From Hymenobacter qilianensis (GTDB taxonomy: Bacteria; Bacteroidota; Bacteroidia; Cytophagales; Hymenobacteraceae): a DNA stretch of 64,000 bases. Positions 9,453-20,700 of the stretch are shown in pieces. A program made the position numbers and the translations under genes. Location of the stretch: positions 558,001 to 622,000 of the forward strand of contig NZ_CP060784.1 in assembly GCF_014489555.1 (NCBI RefSeq), read 5' to 3'. Every line of letters starts with the position of its first letter. The first letter of the stretch is position 1. The notes below the pieces were generated by a model. The model saw only the letters and a program-made list of their open reading frames with translations. It ran no database searches and had not been told where the DNA came from.

Positions 9453-9896
9453 ATGAAGGCAGAAGCTAAAATTTTGAAGCAGGAAGAGGGAACTCGGCTC
9501 ACTGTACTAGGTGATCATCAGTGTATTAAGCTAAGCGGGAAGGATACCAATAATCAGTTTACGCTGATTGAACAATGGAACGACCCCGGGATAGGCGTTC
9601 CGAAGCACGTACATGCCAATGAAGACGAGGTGTTTCACGTGCTGGAAGGCACGGTTGAGTTTCAGATAGAGGATACGGTTCAAACCCTGAAGGCCGGCGA
9701 GCTGACGTACGTGCCGCGCGGTGTGGCGCACCGCTTCACGGTAGTTGGCGATACAAAAGCCAAGGTTCATTTATCCATCTTCCCGGCTGGAATAGAGCGC
9801 ATGTTTGAGGAATTGAATCAACTTCCGGCCGGCCCGCCAGATTTTGCCGCCGTGACGGCAATCTGCGCGAAGCATGGCGTGACGATTCTACCTTAA
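9453..9896 (+). CDS. Single-domain cupin protein
   Basis: About 147 residues from the ATG at 9453; an in-frame TTG nine bases upstream is less likely. The cupin core is clear: GIGVPKHVHANEDEVFHVLEGTVEF supplies the HxH(x3-4)E metal-binding set, and ELTYVPRGVAHRF supplies the second-motif His. The C-terminal FPAGIERMFEELNQLPAGPPDF is a helical tail typical of quercetinase-like or sugar-isomerase-like small cupins. Probably a cytoplasmic metal-dependent enzyme or sensor, substrate unknown. It lies between a divergent ABC transporter and an MFS transporter on the same strand, but 120 bases and a -7 box separate it from the latter. Confidence 0.82.
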   Translation: MKAEAKILKQEEGTRLTVLGDHQCIKLSGKDTNNQFTLIEQWNDPGIGVPKHVHANEDEVFHVLEGTVEFQIEDTVQTLKAGELTYVPRGVAHRFTVVGDTKAKVHLSIFPAGIERMFEELNQLPAGPPDFAAVTAICAKHGVTILP

Positions 9897-10003
9897 AGCT
9901 CGGCTACTGAAGCTGTCTAAGTAAGTAAAAGCGATATTGTAGAGCTTTGCAGCTCTGCTTGCCCGTGGGGGCAAAAACTTAAACCAACTGGCGTTAGCAG
10001 GCG

Positions 10004-10011
10004 TACCTTTG
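10004..10011 (+). promoter_or_regulatory. Bacteroidota -7 box before the MFS gene
   Basis: TACCTTTG matches the Bacteroidota -7 consensus TAnnTTTG and ends five bases before the ATG, implying a very short or absent leader. No clear -33 TTG is present at the usual spacing. Confidence 0.4.
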
Positions 10012-10016
10012 CCCCT

Positions 10017-11207
10017 ATGCGCTTCTTCAAGAACAGTATTTACTCGGCTGGCTTTTGGCTGATGTGCCTGAGTTCATTCCTGTTTTTTATCAGCTTCAAT
10101 ATGCTCCTGCCGGAGCTACCCGATTATCTCACGCGGCTGGGCGGGGCCGACTACAAAGGCTTTATTATCGCGCTTTTCACGCTTACGGCGGGCATTTCGC
10201 GGCCGTTCAGCGGCAAGCTGGCCGACACCGTGGGGCGCATTCCGGTGATGGTGTTTGGGTCGCTGGTGTGCTTTCTGTGCGGGTTCTTTTATCCCTGGGT
10301 CACCACGGTTGCGGGGTTTCTGCTACTGCGTTTGCTGCACGGGTTCAGCACAGGCTTCAAGCCCACGGGCACAGCCGCGTTTATTGCGGATATCATTCCG
10401 CTGCAGCGGCGGGGCGAGGCGATGGGCCTTCTGGGCGTGGCGGGCAGTTTGGGCATGGCGGCGGGGCCAGTGGTTGGCAGCCTGATTACCAACCAGTTTT
10501 CGCTCGAAACCATGTTCTATTGCTCGTCGGGGGCGGCGCTGCTATCGTTGGCGGTGCAGGGCACCATGACCGAAACCTTACCCCAAGCCCAGCGCGAGCG
10601 GTTTAGCTGGCGTCTGCTGCGTCTGGAGTGGAATGAGGTACTGGAGCCTCAGGTGCGGGCGCCCGCCATTGTTACGCTGCTGTGCCTGTTTCCTTTCGGC
10701 ATTGTGCTCACCGTTATTCCCGACCAAAGTCAGCTGCTGGGTATTGCTAACAAAGGGCTGTTTTTTACTTTTTTCACTACCGCCTCCTTGCTGGTTCGTC
10801 TGGTAGCGGGCCGCGCCTCCGACACTTACGGCCGCGTACCGATTCTGCGGGCGTCGGCGGCGCTGCTGGCTTTCTCCATGATCCTGCTGATTGTGGCCAA
10901 CTCAGTACCCATATTCTTGGCCGCCGCCGTGATCTTTGGATTGGCAGCCGGTCTTAATTCCCCCACGCTCTATGCCTGGACCATCGACCTGAGCCACGAG
11001 CAGCGGCGCGGGCGGGCTGTGGCTACCATGTACATCGCGCTGGAGGCCGGCATTGGGTTGGGCGCGCTTCTTTCTGGCTGGCTGTACGGCAATATTGCCA
11101 GCCATTTGCCTTACGTACACGCGCTTGGAGCCATTGCTACGCTTGCCGCCTTGGCTTATTTGCTATGGGGTGTGCGGGCGGAGGAGCGCGTGCGCGCCAC
11201 TGCTTAA
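10017..11207 (+). CDS. MFS transporter
   Basis: 396 residues with about twelve predicted membrane segments. The loop after segment 2 has the MFS motif A form GKLADTVGRIPVMV, repeated in weaker form in the second half (GRASDTYGRVPILR). The pattern suggests a proton-coupled drug, sugar or metabolite efflux pump. Nothing points to a substrate. The start is the ATG directly behind a -7 box. It is followed by about 160 bases before the DUF3857 cluster, so probably a separate unit. Confidence 0.87.
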   Translation: MRFFKNSIYSAGFWLMCLSSFLFFISFNMLLPELPDYLTRLGGADYKGFIIALFTLTAGISRPFSGKLADTVGRIPVMVFGSLVCFLCGFFYPWVTTVAGFLLLRLLHGFSTGFKPTGTAAFIADIIPLQRRGEAMGLLGVAGSLGMAAGPVVGSLITNQFSLETMFYCSSGAALLSLAVQGTMTETLPQAQRERFSWRLLRLEWNEVLEPQVRAPAIVTLLCLFPFGIVLTVIPDQSQLLGIANKGLFFTFFTTASLLVRLVAGRASDTYGRVPILRASAALLAFSMILLIVANSVPIFLAAAVIFGLAAGLNSPTLYAWTIDLSHEQRRGRAVATMYIALEAGIGLGALLSGWLYGNIASHLPYVHALGAIATLAALAYLLWGVRAEERVRATA

Positions 11208-11372
11208 TGTAGGTACAAATCTATATAGCAGAAAAACTTGGAAGAGATGCGCCAATCTTGCACTTTTGGTTGCCGGATTACCGGCCTCTTTCCTACACGG
11301 TGATTTTGGCTTATTTTAAGGAGCTATGCATGAAGGAGCTTAGACTATTCTTATCTCCTTTATCGTTTCCTT

Positions 11373-13405
11373 ATGCCTTCGCCGATAGGCCGCTCCTTAG
11401 CTCTGGCTATGTTACTTCTTGCTGGGGGCATTTTTGCCGGGCCCAGCAAGCTCCCATCCAGTTTGGCGATGTAAAGTCCGCTGATTTTGCCCCCCAGGCT
11501 AAAGCCGATACCACGGCTGCCGCCGAAATTCTCTGCGACTTCGGCCAGTCGAAGATCAAGGGTGGTGATGAAGGGTTTGAGCTGGTATTCGAGCGCACTA
11601 CCCGCTTGCGGATTCATCGCAAAGCTGGCTACGCCTGGGCTACGGTGCAAGTGCCGCTGTACCACAAAGACGGGCGCAAGGAAGAACTCAATGGTCTGAA
11701 AGGCTTTACCTACAACCTGGTGAATGGCCAGGTAGTGAAGGAAAAGCTGAACAAGGATGCCATATTCGAAGAAAAGATAGACGCGAACCATCTTCGCCGT
11801 TCTTTCACCTTGCCCAATGTGCGCGAAGGGTCGATTATAGAATACACGTATACCATCAAATCGGACTTCCTGTTCAACCTCCAGGACTGGCAGTTTCAGT
11901 ACACGATTCCGGTGCGCTGGAGTGAGTACCGAACTTTAGTACCACAGTTTTTCATCTACAAATCTACTGTTCACAGCTATTTGCCATTTGCAGTAAAGGA
12001 AAGCCAGGCTGTGGCCTACGCCACCAGCATTCGCATGGCCAAGAAAGACTCTTATGGCTACCAGGTGGCAAATAGCGCCACCAATACCATGCAGATCAGC
12101 GCGCAGGCGCTGAGCTCACGTTGGGTAATGAAGGACGTAGCGGCTTTCCGCGACGAGCCCTACATGACAACAGCGCGGGACTACATCAGCAGCCTGGATT
12201 TTGAATTGGATGGTATTCAATACCCTGAGCAGAAATACCAGCAGATAACCAGCACTTGGGAGAAGATAGCCTCTGAGCTGCTGAATGACGAGCAATTTGG
12301 CTTAGGGCTGAGCAAGAATACGCCGCTCACGAACCCTGCAACAGCCCTAGTCGCGCAATATCCCGATCCCACGGAGCGCTTGAATGCGGCTGTGGCGCTG
12401 GTGCAGCGGACGGTGCGTTACAACGGACAAAACCGTTTGTACACTACCGCACCCCTGAAGCGCATATGCGAGCAAGGCGCCGGGAATGCGGCTGAGCTAA
12501 ATCTGCTGCTCATCAACACGCTGCGCGCGGCTGGGTTCACAGCAGAGCCGCTGCTGATCAGCACCCGCAGTCACGGCCGCATTCAGACTGATTTGCCCGT
12601 ACTCAGTCAGTTCAACTATGTGGCGGCCCTCGTTACCATGCCCAATAAGCAGGAGGTGCTAGTGGATGCTACCGATCCTCTGACTACCGCTGGCCTCTTG
12701 CCCGAGCGCTGCCTTAATGGACAAGGTCGGCTTATAGATAAAACGGGCGGACGCTGGGTGTCATTGGTGCCAGCCCAGCGATATATGCGCTATACCACGG
12801 CGCAGTTGGCGCTGGATGAACAGGGCGCGCTGGGGGGCAAAATTAAGCTGGAGCACACAGGCTATGCCGGCCTAGAGGCCCGCGAGCAGCTGGCCGGCAG
12901 CACCGAACAACAGTTTATCAAGAATCTGCAGCAGCGCTGGCCCGAGTGGACGCTTACAGGCCCAATATTTAATAACGTTGCCGCCTCGCAGCAACCGTTT
13001 AGCGTAGAGGTTGGCGTAAAAATTCCGGGCGGAGAGGCAGCAGCTACTACGCTGTACGTACAGCCGTTGCGCCACCTGGGCGAAGCTCAGAACCCGTTCC
13101 GTCTGGAAGACCGGCAGTTTCCGGTTGATTTTGGAATGCCCCACGAGCATAGCCAAACGATAGTACTGACTTTACCGGACAGCTATGAAGTGCAGGAATT
13201 GCCCGCCAACCTACTGCTGACTCTGCCCAACGACGGGGGGCGTTTTCAATTCAATATCACGCCGCAGCAGAATACCCTGCACATCATCAGCCGCCTTCAG
13301 TTGCGCAAAGCCGAGTATTCAGCCCAGGAATACGCCTCCCTGCGCGAGCTGTATAGTCGGGTGGTAGCTAAGCATGCTGAGGCAATTGTGGTAAAGCATA
13401 AGTAA
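11373..13405 (+). CDS. DUF3857/transglutaminase-like exported protein 1, frame broken in signal peptide
   Basis: The long open frame runs back past a poor start at 11258. The better start is the ATG at 11373 (MPSPIGRSLALAMLLLAGG), a clear signal peptide, which joins the long frame if the five-G run at 11424-11428 has six G (join AGGHFCRAQQAPIQFG). The repaired product is 677 residues. DUF3857 lies at about 40-260 (RLRIHRKAGYAWATVQVPL, NVREGSIIEYTYTI) and a transglutaminase-like domain at about 350-470. The latter has GAGNAAELNLLL where active enzymes have a Cys, so it is probably inactive. First of three tandem paralogues; the envelope role is unknown. Confidence 0.78.
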
Positions 13406-13578
13406 CTAAGCATTTATATTATACAGCCCTTAATCAACGGTTGAGCTTATTGCATTTTTTGATGACCCGAGTCAAGAAAAAGCATTCAATTCTCTAGTTG
13501 TAAAATTTGACTTTGCCCAGTATTCTCCCGAAGCATTTTCTCCTGAATAATCTTAATCTAACTCAATAGCAATACTTT

Positions 13579-15648
13579 ATGCCGAAAACATTACTCCATC
13601 GTAGCGCTCTAACTTTATTGCTACTGACGGGCGCATCCCAACTTCCCGCTCTTGGCCAAGCCGATCCGATCAAGTTTGGTAAACCAGACTTGGCTGACTT
13701 TGACGCCAAAAATTTTGTGGCCGATAGTGCTGCTGAGGCCGTCGTGCTCTGCGACTTCGGCCGCACGCGCTTCGAAACCGGCAGCGGCGACTTTAAGCTA
13801 ATATTTGAGCGCGTAACCCGTATCAAAATCCTAAAAAAATCGGGGTACGACTGGGCCACGGTGAAGGTGCCTTTGTATAAAAAGGGAGCCAACGAGGAAA
13901 AGATTTCGGCGTTGCGCGGCTTCACTTATAACATGGTGAACGGGCAAGTGGTGAAGGAGAAAATGGCCTCCGACGCTACGTTCATGGAGCAGCAGACTAC
14001 CAATAACTTCATTCGCAAGTTTACGCTGCCCAACGTGCGGGAGGGCTCTGTAATCGAGTACACCTACACCGTCAACTCCGATTTTCTGTTCAACTTCCAG
14101 GACTGGCAGTTTCAGTATTACATCCCCGTACGCTGGAGCGAGTACCGGGCTGCTATTCCGGAATATTTCGATTATAAGCAGCTATTTCAGGGCTATGAGC
14201 CTTTGGCTGTGCAGGAGCGCAACGAGGGCATAACGCAGTTCACCTTTAGTCAGGGTGGCTCTTTCAATAATGACGGAGGAAGTGGTATGCGGGCAGGTAG
14301 CGGACGTACTGGCCCTAGCTCCACCACTGTTACGCCTCGGGTTACCAATTACCGTTGGGCAATGAAGCAGGTTCCCGGCTTTCGCGATGAGCCTTTTATG
14401 ACCACTTCCAAGGACTACGTTGCCCGCGTAAATTTTGAGTTGGCTGGGGTACAATGGCCAGGGCAAGCCTACGAAAGTGTGGCCGGTTCCTGGCAAAAAA
14501 TTGACGATGAACTGCTTAATCACGAAAGCCTGGGGTCTCAACTCAAGCGCGGCGGGTTTCTGAAAGCGGAGTTGGCGGCCATCACGGCCCAGCACCCCGA
14601 CCCGGCGGCCCGTGCGGCGGCGGTACACGCAATGGTGCGCAAAGCCGTGAAGCACAACGGCACCGACTGGGTGCTCAGCACTGGCTCACTCAAGCACACC
14701 TACGACCAGCACACAGGCAATTCGGCCGACGTGAATCTGCTGCTCATTGCGGCTTTGCGCGATGCTGGCCTGGAGGCAAACCCCGTTGTGCTCAGCACCC
14801 GTAGCCACGGCCGCCTGACGGAAACGCTGCCTTTGATGTCGAGCTTCAACTACGTGGTAGCCCATGTAGCCTTGCCCGGCAACCAGGAGCTGCTGGCCGA
14901 CGCGACGGATGCCTTACTCCCTTTTGGAATGCTCCCGACGCGCTGCCTAAGCGGTACAGGTCGCCTACTGATGCCCGGCGCTGGCAAGTCGCGCTGGGTC
15001 AGTCTGACGCCCACGCAACGCTACGTAAACTATCATCAGGTGCATCTCACGATGGATGACCGTGGAGGCATGAAGGGCAAAGTACACCAGGAAAATGGTG
15101 GCTATGCGGCTTTGGACCAACGCGAAAACCTGGTAAAAAAGGGCGAGAAGAAGTTTATTGAAGACATGGCCAAAACGCACGAAGGCTGGAGCATTCCTAC
15201 TTATGCCTTTAAAGAGCGCGAGACTTTGCACAAGCCTCTAATACTTGATTACGAGTTTGCCGCCCCCGGCGCTGATGCCCCTGCTCCTACCCTTTATCTG
15301 AACCTGCTTCGGCATTTCAGTGCGAAGCGCAATCCTTTCGTGCACGAAGAGCGTCGCTTCCCGGTCGATTTCGCGGCTCCTTTTGACGAAACAGTACAGC
15401 TAAACATCAGCCTACCAGCCGGCTATGAGCCAGAGGAAATGCCCAAGCCAGCGGCTGTAAAGCTCCCCGAAGATGGCGGCGTATTCACCTATCAGGTGGC
15501 TGCCTCTCCGGGCACTATCCAGATTATGAGCCGCATGACGCTGCGGCGGGCTGTGTACTCGGCAGAGGAATACTCTTATCTGCGCGAATTTTATAGCCGC
15601 ATGCTAGCCAAGCACGCCGAGCAGATTGTGTTGAAGAAGAAATCATGA
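13579..15648 (+). CDS. DUF3857/transglutaminase-like exported protein 2
   Basis: 689 residues, intact. The signal peptide is at 1-25 (SALTLLLLTGASQLPALG). It is a close paralogue of the gene before it: VTRIKILKKSGYDWATVKVPL and NVREGSVIEYTYTVNSDFLFNFQDWQFQY occur in both. The transglutaminase-like region has HTGNSADVNLLLIAALRDAG, again Ser/Ala in place of the catalytic Cys. The STRSHGRLTETLPLMSSFNYV segment follows. It is probably a non-catalytic periplasmic protein. It overlaps the next gene by four bases (ATGA), so the two are translationally coupled. The 173-base gap upstream could hold its own promoter. Confidence 0.85.
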   Translation: MPKTLLHRSALTLLLLTGASQLPALGQADPIKFGKPDLADFDAKNFVADSAAEAVVLCDFGRTRFETGSGDFKLIFERVTRIKILKKSGYDWATVKVPLYKKGANEEKISALRGFTYNMVNGQVVKEKMASDATFMEQQTTNNFIRKFTLPNVREGSVIEYTYTVNSDFLFNFQDWQFQYYIPVRWSEYRAAIPEYFDYKQLFQGYEPLAVQERNEGITQFTFSQGGSFNNDGGSGMRAGSGRTGPSSTTVTPRVTNYRWAMKQVPGFRDEPFMTTSKDYVARVNFELAGVQWPGQAYESVAGSWQKIDDELLNHESLGSQLKRGGFLKAELAAITAQHPDPAARAAAVHAMVRKAVKHNGTDWVLSTGSLKHTYDQHTGNSADVNLLLIAALRDAGLEANPVVLSTRSHGRLTETLPLMSSFNYVVAHVALPGNQELLADATDALLPFGMLPTRCLSGTGRLLMPGAGKSRWVSLTPTQRYVNYHQVHLTMDDRGGMKGKVHQENGGYAALDQRENLVKKGEKKFIEDMAKTHEGWSIPTYAFKERETLHKPLILDYEFAAPGADAPAPTLYLNLLRHFSAKRNPFVHEERRFPVDFAAPFDETVQLNISLPAGYEPEEMPKPAAVKLPEDGGVFTYQVAASPGTIQIMSRMTLRRAVYSAEEYSYLREFYSRMLAKHAEQIVLKKKS

Positions 15649-17600
15649 GCTACTTTCTACACATCCTGCGCCGGGCAGGCCTCGGTTTTGCGTTGAGCGG
15701 TTTGGTTGCCTCTTCGGCTATGGCCGGAGGGCAGCCCCCGAAATATGCGCTGTCAGATTTGCCCCCCAACTTGCTCGAAAATGCTCACGCCGTGGTACGC
15801 GAGTATGAGGAAACCCTGCTGGTAAAGTCGGTAGGGCGCACGGTGCAGACGGTGCGCCGGGCGGCTACCATCCTCGACGACAACGGTAAGCATTGGGCTG
15901 GCGAGCTGGTATCATATGATCAGCTAAACACGGTGAATTACCTGCGGGGCGCGGTGTATGATGCAAACGGCCGCCTCATTCGGCAACTGAAAGCTTCGGA
16001 TGTAAAAGATTACAGCCTCGCCGATGGCTTTAGCTTGGCTACTGATACTCGTGGCCGACTAGCGGATTTGCGCCAAGCCAGTTATCCGTACACGGTTGAG
16101 TTTGAATACGAAGTTACTTCGGACAATCCGCTGTTTTATTCTTCCTGGCACCCGCAGGCCGGTGAGCACGTAGCGGTGGAGCACGCTTCATTTCGGGTAA
16201 TAACGCCGGCTGATTTGCCCTTACGCTATCAGGAGCGCCACTTGCCCGGCAACTCGGCTGTTGCCCGCAGCAAGCAGGGTGCGCTGGATGTATACCAGTG
16301 GCAAATAGCCAATTTGGTGGCGCTGGAACAGGAGCCAGCTGGTCCGCCCCTCGAAGAACTGATGCCCGCCGTCCTGACGGCCCCCACCGCCTTTGAGGTG
16401 CAGGGTCATCGGGGCGCACTCACTTCCTGGCAGACGCTGGGCCAGTGGAATTACGATCTGAACGCGGGCCGCGATATGCTGCCCGCCGATGTTAAAGCGC
16501 GCATCGCGGCGCTGGTGAAGGATATCCCCGACGAGCGGGCGCGTATCCGGAAGGTGTATGAGTATTTGCAGGCCAATACGCGCTATATTTCTATTCAACT
16601 AGGATTAGGGGGTTGGCAGACGTTTCCGGCCAGCGCCGTGAGTGCAACCGGCTACGGCGACTGCAAGGCCCTGACGAACTATTGTATGGCTCTGCTCAAG
16701 GCCGCCGACATAACGGCCTACTGCGCCCTAGTCCGCGCCGATGAAGCGGATATTCGGACGGAGTTTCCGAGCAATCAGTTCAACCACGTTGTGCTGTGCG
16801 TACCGCTCAAAGCGGCTAAGGCAGATACAGTGTGGCTGGAATGCACGAGCCAGAACGAAGCATTCGGATATATGGGCAGCTTTACCGGCAACCGTCATGC
16901 ATTGCTGCTGACGCCCACGGGGGGCAAAATTGTGCGCACGCCTCGTTATGGCGCCATTGAAAACCGACGCGAGCGGCGTGCTGACCTCTACCTGGATGCC
17001 CAAGGTACGGCCACGGTCAGCGTTCGGACGGTGCGCACGGGGCAGGAACAAGATGCCCAGAGCCAGCTGCTTCACGGCTTCTCCCCTGCCGATCAGAAAA
17101 AGCGAGTTGCTGAGTCGTTGCCTTTGCCCAACTTCAGCATCACGAAGTTTAACCTCGTCACTGACCGACGCACAGCATTGCCGGCTGTAGTAGAAACGCT
17201 CGGTCTTACTTTACCCAATTTTGCCCCCCCGAGCGGTAAGCGTGCCTTTCTGACGCCCAACCTACTCAGCCGCCTACCGGCCCTGGCAGCGCCCGTGGGT
17301 GAGCGCCGTGCCGATATCTGGCTCGATCACGCCTTTTCGCACGCCGATACAGTGCGCATTCACGTGCCAGCCGGCTTCCAGGCAGAAACTTTGCCAACTC
17401 CGGTGCAGCTTACAACCGCCTTCGGAACATATTCCAGCCAAATTCAAACCTTACCCGACGGCACCCTGCAATACGTGCGGCGTTTGCACATGCCGCGCAC
17501 TCGCTTTCCCCACACCGACTATCCGGCCTACGTCGAGTTTCGTCGCAAAATCAACGCCGCTGATAAGGCGCAGCTGGTGTTGTTGAAGAATGACGCGTAA
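15645..17600 (+). CDS. DUF3857/transglutaminase protein 3, catalytic Cys present
   Basis: 651 residues with signal peptide (GLGFALSGLVASSAMAG). DUF3857 occupies the first 250 residues (VRRAATILDDNGKHWAG, SYPYTVEFEYEV). The transglutaminase domain (about 285-390) has TRYISIQLGLGGWQTFPA then GYGDCKALTNYCMALL, with Cys in the nucleophile position, and NQFNHVVLCVPL with the His. This is the only member of the triplet likely to be catalytic, acting on amide bonds of a peptide or the cell wall. The start overlaps the stop of the previous gene by four bases. A terminator follows at 17621. Confidence 0.87.
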   Translation: MSYFLHILRRAGLGFALSGLVASSAMAGGQPPKYALSDLPPNLLENAHAVVREYEETLLVKSVGRTVQTVRRAATILDDNGKHWAGELVSYDQLNTVNYLRGAVYDANGRLIRQLKASDVKDYSLADGFSLATDTRGRLADLRQASYPYTVEFEYEVTSDNPLFYSSWHPQAGEHVAVEHASFRVITPADLPLRYQERHLPGNSAVARSKQGALDVYQWQIANLVALEQEPAGPPLEELMPAVLTAPTAFEVQGHRGALTSWQTLGQWNYDLNAGRDMLPADVKARIAALVKDIPDERARIRKVYEYLQANTRYISIQLGLGGWQTFPASAVSATGYGDCKALTNYCMALLKAADITAYCALVRADEADIRTEFPSNQFNHVVLCVPLKAAKADTVWLECTSQNEAFGYMGSFTGNRHALLLTPTGGKIVRTPRYGAIENRRERRADLYLDAQGTATVSVRTVRTGQEQDAQSQLLHGFSPADQKKRVAESLPLPNFSITKFNLVTDRRTALPAVVETLGLTLPNFAPPSGKRAFLTPNLLSRLPALAAPVGERRADIWLDHAFSHADTVRIHVPAGFQAETLPTPVQLTTAFGTYSSQIQTLPDGTLQYVRRLHMPRTRFPHTDYPAYVEFRRKINAADKAQLVLLKNDA

Positions 17601-17620
17601 AAGACTTTGTATTAGAGAAA

Positions 17621-17645
17621 AGCCGGCCTCAAGCCGGCTTTTTTT
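17621..17645 (+). terminator. Intrinsic terminator of the DUF3857 cluster
   Basis: Stem AGCCGGC / GCCGGCT with loop CTCAA, followed by a run of seven T. It starts 20 bases after the stop of the third DUF3857 gene. Confidence 0.85.
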
Positions 17646-17799
17646 ATGCCTGGGGGGCAAATTATGCGCTAGATACTATGGCCAGAAGCCTATGATTCGC
17701 GTTCCGTAAAGCGGCACTTAAAGTACGCCCGCTACTCATGGAATATCTTTCGTAAATGACAGCGTAACTTGTTTGCCGATAATTGCTTCCGGATACGAT

Positions 17800-20700
17800 A
17801 TGCCCTCAACATTTCCCTGGGCTGGCCGCCCTGCGGGGCGCTGGCTGCTTTTATTTTTGCTGTTATGTACGGTTGCGGCAGTTGCGCAGGCGCCTAAAAC
17901 TACATGGGTAGATGCTGCACCAACCTCTGGCGCTACTCGGGTTTCGGTTTCCGGGCTAACGCAATTTCGAGCCGTTCGCTTCCAAACGTTGGCCATGCGC
18001 GCGGCGCTGCAAGCTGCTTCGGTTCCTCGTAAAGGCGCGAAGGCCAGTCAAGGCATAGTGCTTTCACTTCCTCTACCAGATGGCTCCAGCCAGCGCTTTC
18101 AAGTAACAGAAACTGCTGTGCTGCCCCCTCGGCTGGCCGCTCTTTATCCGCGCATCAAAACGTACTCCGCCCAAAGCCTGGACGACCCGAAGACTACGGC
18201 CCAACTCGACCTTACTCCGGCTGGATTTCACGCACAGATACTGATGGGTGCGACTACTGTTTACATTGACCCTGCTGCGCCGGGTGACACCGTAAACCAT
18301 CGGGTGTTTTATCGGTCGGCTATGCGCCGTGGCGGGGAGGCCTGTCTTACCACCGATGTGAAGCGAAAATTGCCCCCCACAAATCAGCTTCGGGCCAATG
18401 GCGCACAGCTTCGAACCTACCGCCTGGCCGTGGCTTGTACGGGCGAATATGCGATTACCAAGGGCGGAACGAAGGCTGATGCTCTGGCCGGCATTGTAAC
18501 GACTATAAACCGGGTGAACGGAATTTATGAGCAGGAGCTGGCCATTCAGCTGCAACTGGTGCCGACCAACGATGCCCTGATTTTCCTCGATCCGGCCACC
18601 GACCCTTATACGAACACCAACGCATCGGATTTGCTCACCGAGAACCAGCGCACTACGGATGCGTTGATTGGCTCAGCTAACTACGACCTGGGGCATGTAT
18701 TTGGTACGCGAGTTGGCGGTTTGGCTTACGTAGGGACGGTATGCGATGCCTCCTTTAAAGCGGGCGGCACCACGGGTCAGGCCGACCCCAGCGGCGATGC
18801 TTTTGCTGTAGACTTTGTGGCGCATGAGCTAGGCCACCAGTTTGGGGCTGACCACACTTTCAACGGCACGACCGGGTTTTGCACCAGCAGCCGCGCGGCC
18901 AGCTGGGCGTATGAGCCGGGCAGCGGGGGCTCAATTATGAGTTATGCGGGCCTTTGCGCGCCCCAGAATATCCAGCCGAGCAGCTTTCCTTATTTTCACT
19001 CCCGCAGCCGTGATCAGATTCTCGATTATGTTACGGCGTTCGGTACCTGCGCCCAAGCAACGGGCAGCGGCAATCAGCCACCGGTAGTAGATGCGGGGGG
19101 CAATTTTCGCATTCCAGCCCGCACACCTTTTACTCTTTCTGGCAAAAGCTCTGACCCCGACGGTGACGCGGTGTCCTATACCTGGGAGCAGAACGACCTC
19201 GGCCCCGCCGGCAACCCAGCTGCTCCGGTCGGCGATGCGCCGTTGTTCCGCTTTTTGCCTCCCAGTGCCTCTGCCAGCCGCACTTTCCCGGACCTCGCTG
19301 GTTTGCTTTCGGGTAACGCACTTCCGCCCGGCGAGTTGCTGCCTGCCTACGCCCGACGTCTGCACTTTCGCCTGGTGGCCCGCGACCAGCGCCGGCCGGC
19401 CGGGGCACCGATTACGATACGACCAGCGTAGCTGTGGTAAGCACCGCTGGTCCATTCACGGTCGCCCCCGAGGGCACTGGTTGGCAACCTGGCAACGACC
19501 AGCAAGTCAGCTGGGCTGTGGCCGCTACCGATCAGGCTCCTATCAATGCTACCCAGGTAGATATTCTGCTTTCCACAGACGGCGGCCTTACATTTCCCAC
19601 TACTCTTGCCGCCGCCACTCCTAACGATGGGTGCCAGATTGTAAGGATTCCGGCCGGCCTGAATACCACCACGGCCCGCATTAAAATACAGGCCACGGAA
19701 AACATATTTTTTGCGATTTCTCCACAGAATTTCTCCATTCAAGCCCTTAGCGCACCAACCTTTTATTTAACGCCTGCTTGCTTACCGGGGGCTTTTTGGC
19801 GCTCTGCCCAGGCACCTCCACCACGCTGAGCCTCAATGTGGGTCAGACAGGCGGATTTGCGGGTGACGTTGCGCTAAGCGCTGCTGATGTGCCAGCAGGT
19901 GTTACAGTCGATTTTGCGCCTAGCCCAGTGGCGGTCGGTGGCACTGCGGCGGTGAGAATAGCAGTGGGCACAGCGGCACTGCCAGGTACTTATTCGCTGT
20001 TGCTAAAAGGCACAAGCGGCAGTCTGGTTCAGGAGCAGCGGGTGAGTCTGGTGATAGAGCAGGTCGTAACCCAGGCGCCCCAGCCTACAAGTCCGGATGC
20101 TACGCTTCAAACCAGCCAGCGGCCTCGCTTTGGGTGGAATAGTTTGCCTGGTGCTATAGCCTACGAGGTGCAAGTCGCCACTGATGTTAGCTTCCTGAAT
20201 ATCGTAGCTTCTCAAACCAGCCTGTCTGAGCTTGCTTTCACGCCAACGCAGGAGCTAGCGGCCGGGGCCCGGTATTTTTGGCGGGTGCGGGGCCGCAGCG
20301 TCTGTGGCGCGGGCCCTTATTCCACACCGATTCTGTTTCAGACCAGCCCTAGCGTGTGCCAAAGCATTGTGGCTACCCGAATACCGGTTTCTATTGCGGC
20401 TGGCCCAAATGCGGAAGCGACGGCCGTTATTACGGTGGCCAGCACGGAGCGGGTAAGTAATGTTCGGGTTCGCAACGTGGCTGTTACCGCTCCTAATGCA
20501 GACGGTTTGATACTCACTTTAACCAGCCCAAGTGGTCGGGAGGCGACGTTATTGGCGCGGGCCTGCGCTGGTACTTCCAACCTGAATATCAGCTTCGACG
20601 ACCAAGCTGCCGCGCTGATTTGCCCCCCAGCGTCAGGCTCAACAGTCCGGCCAGTGTCGCCGTTGGCAAACCTGATAAACGACCCGGCCGCCGGCGACTG

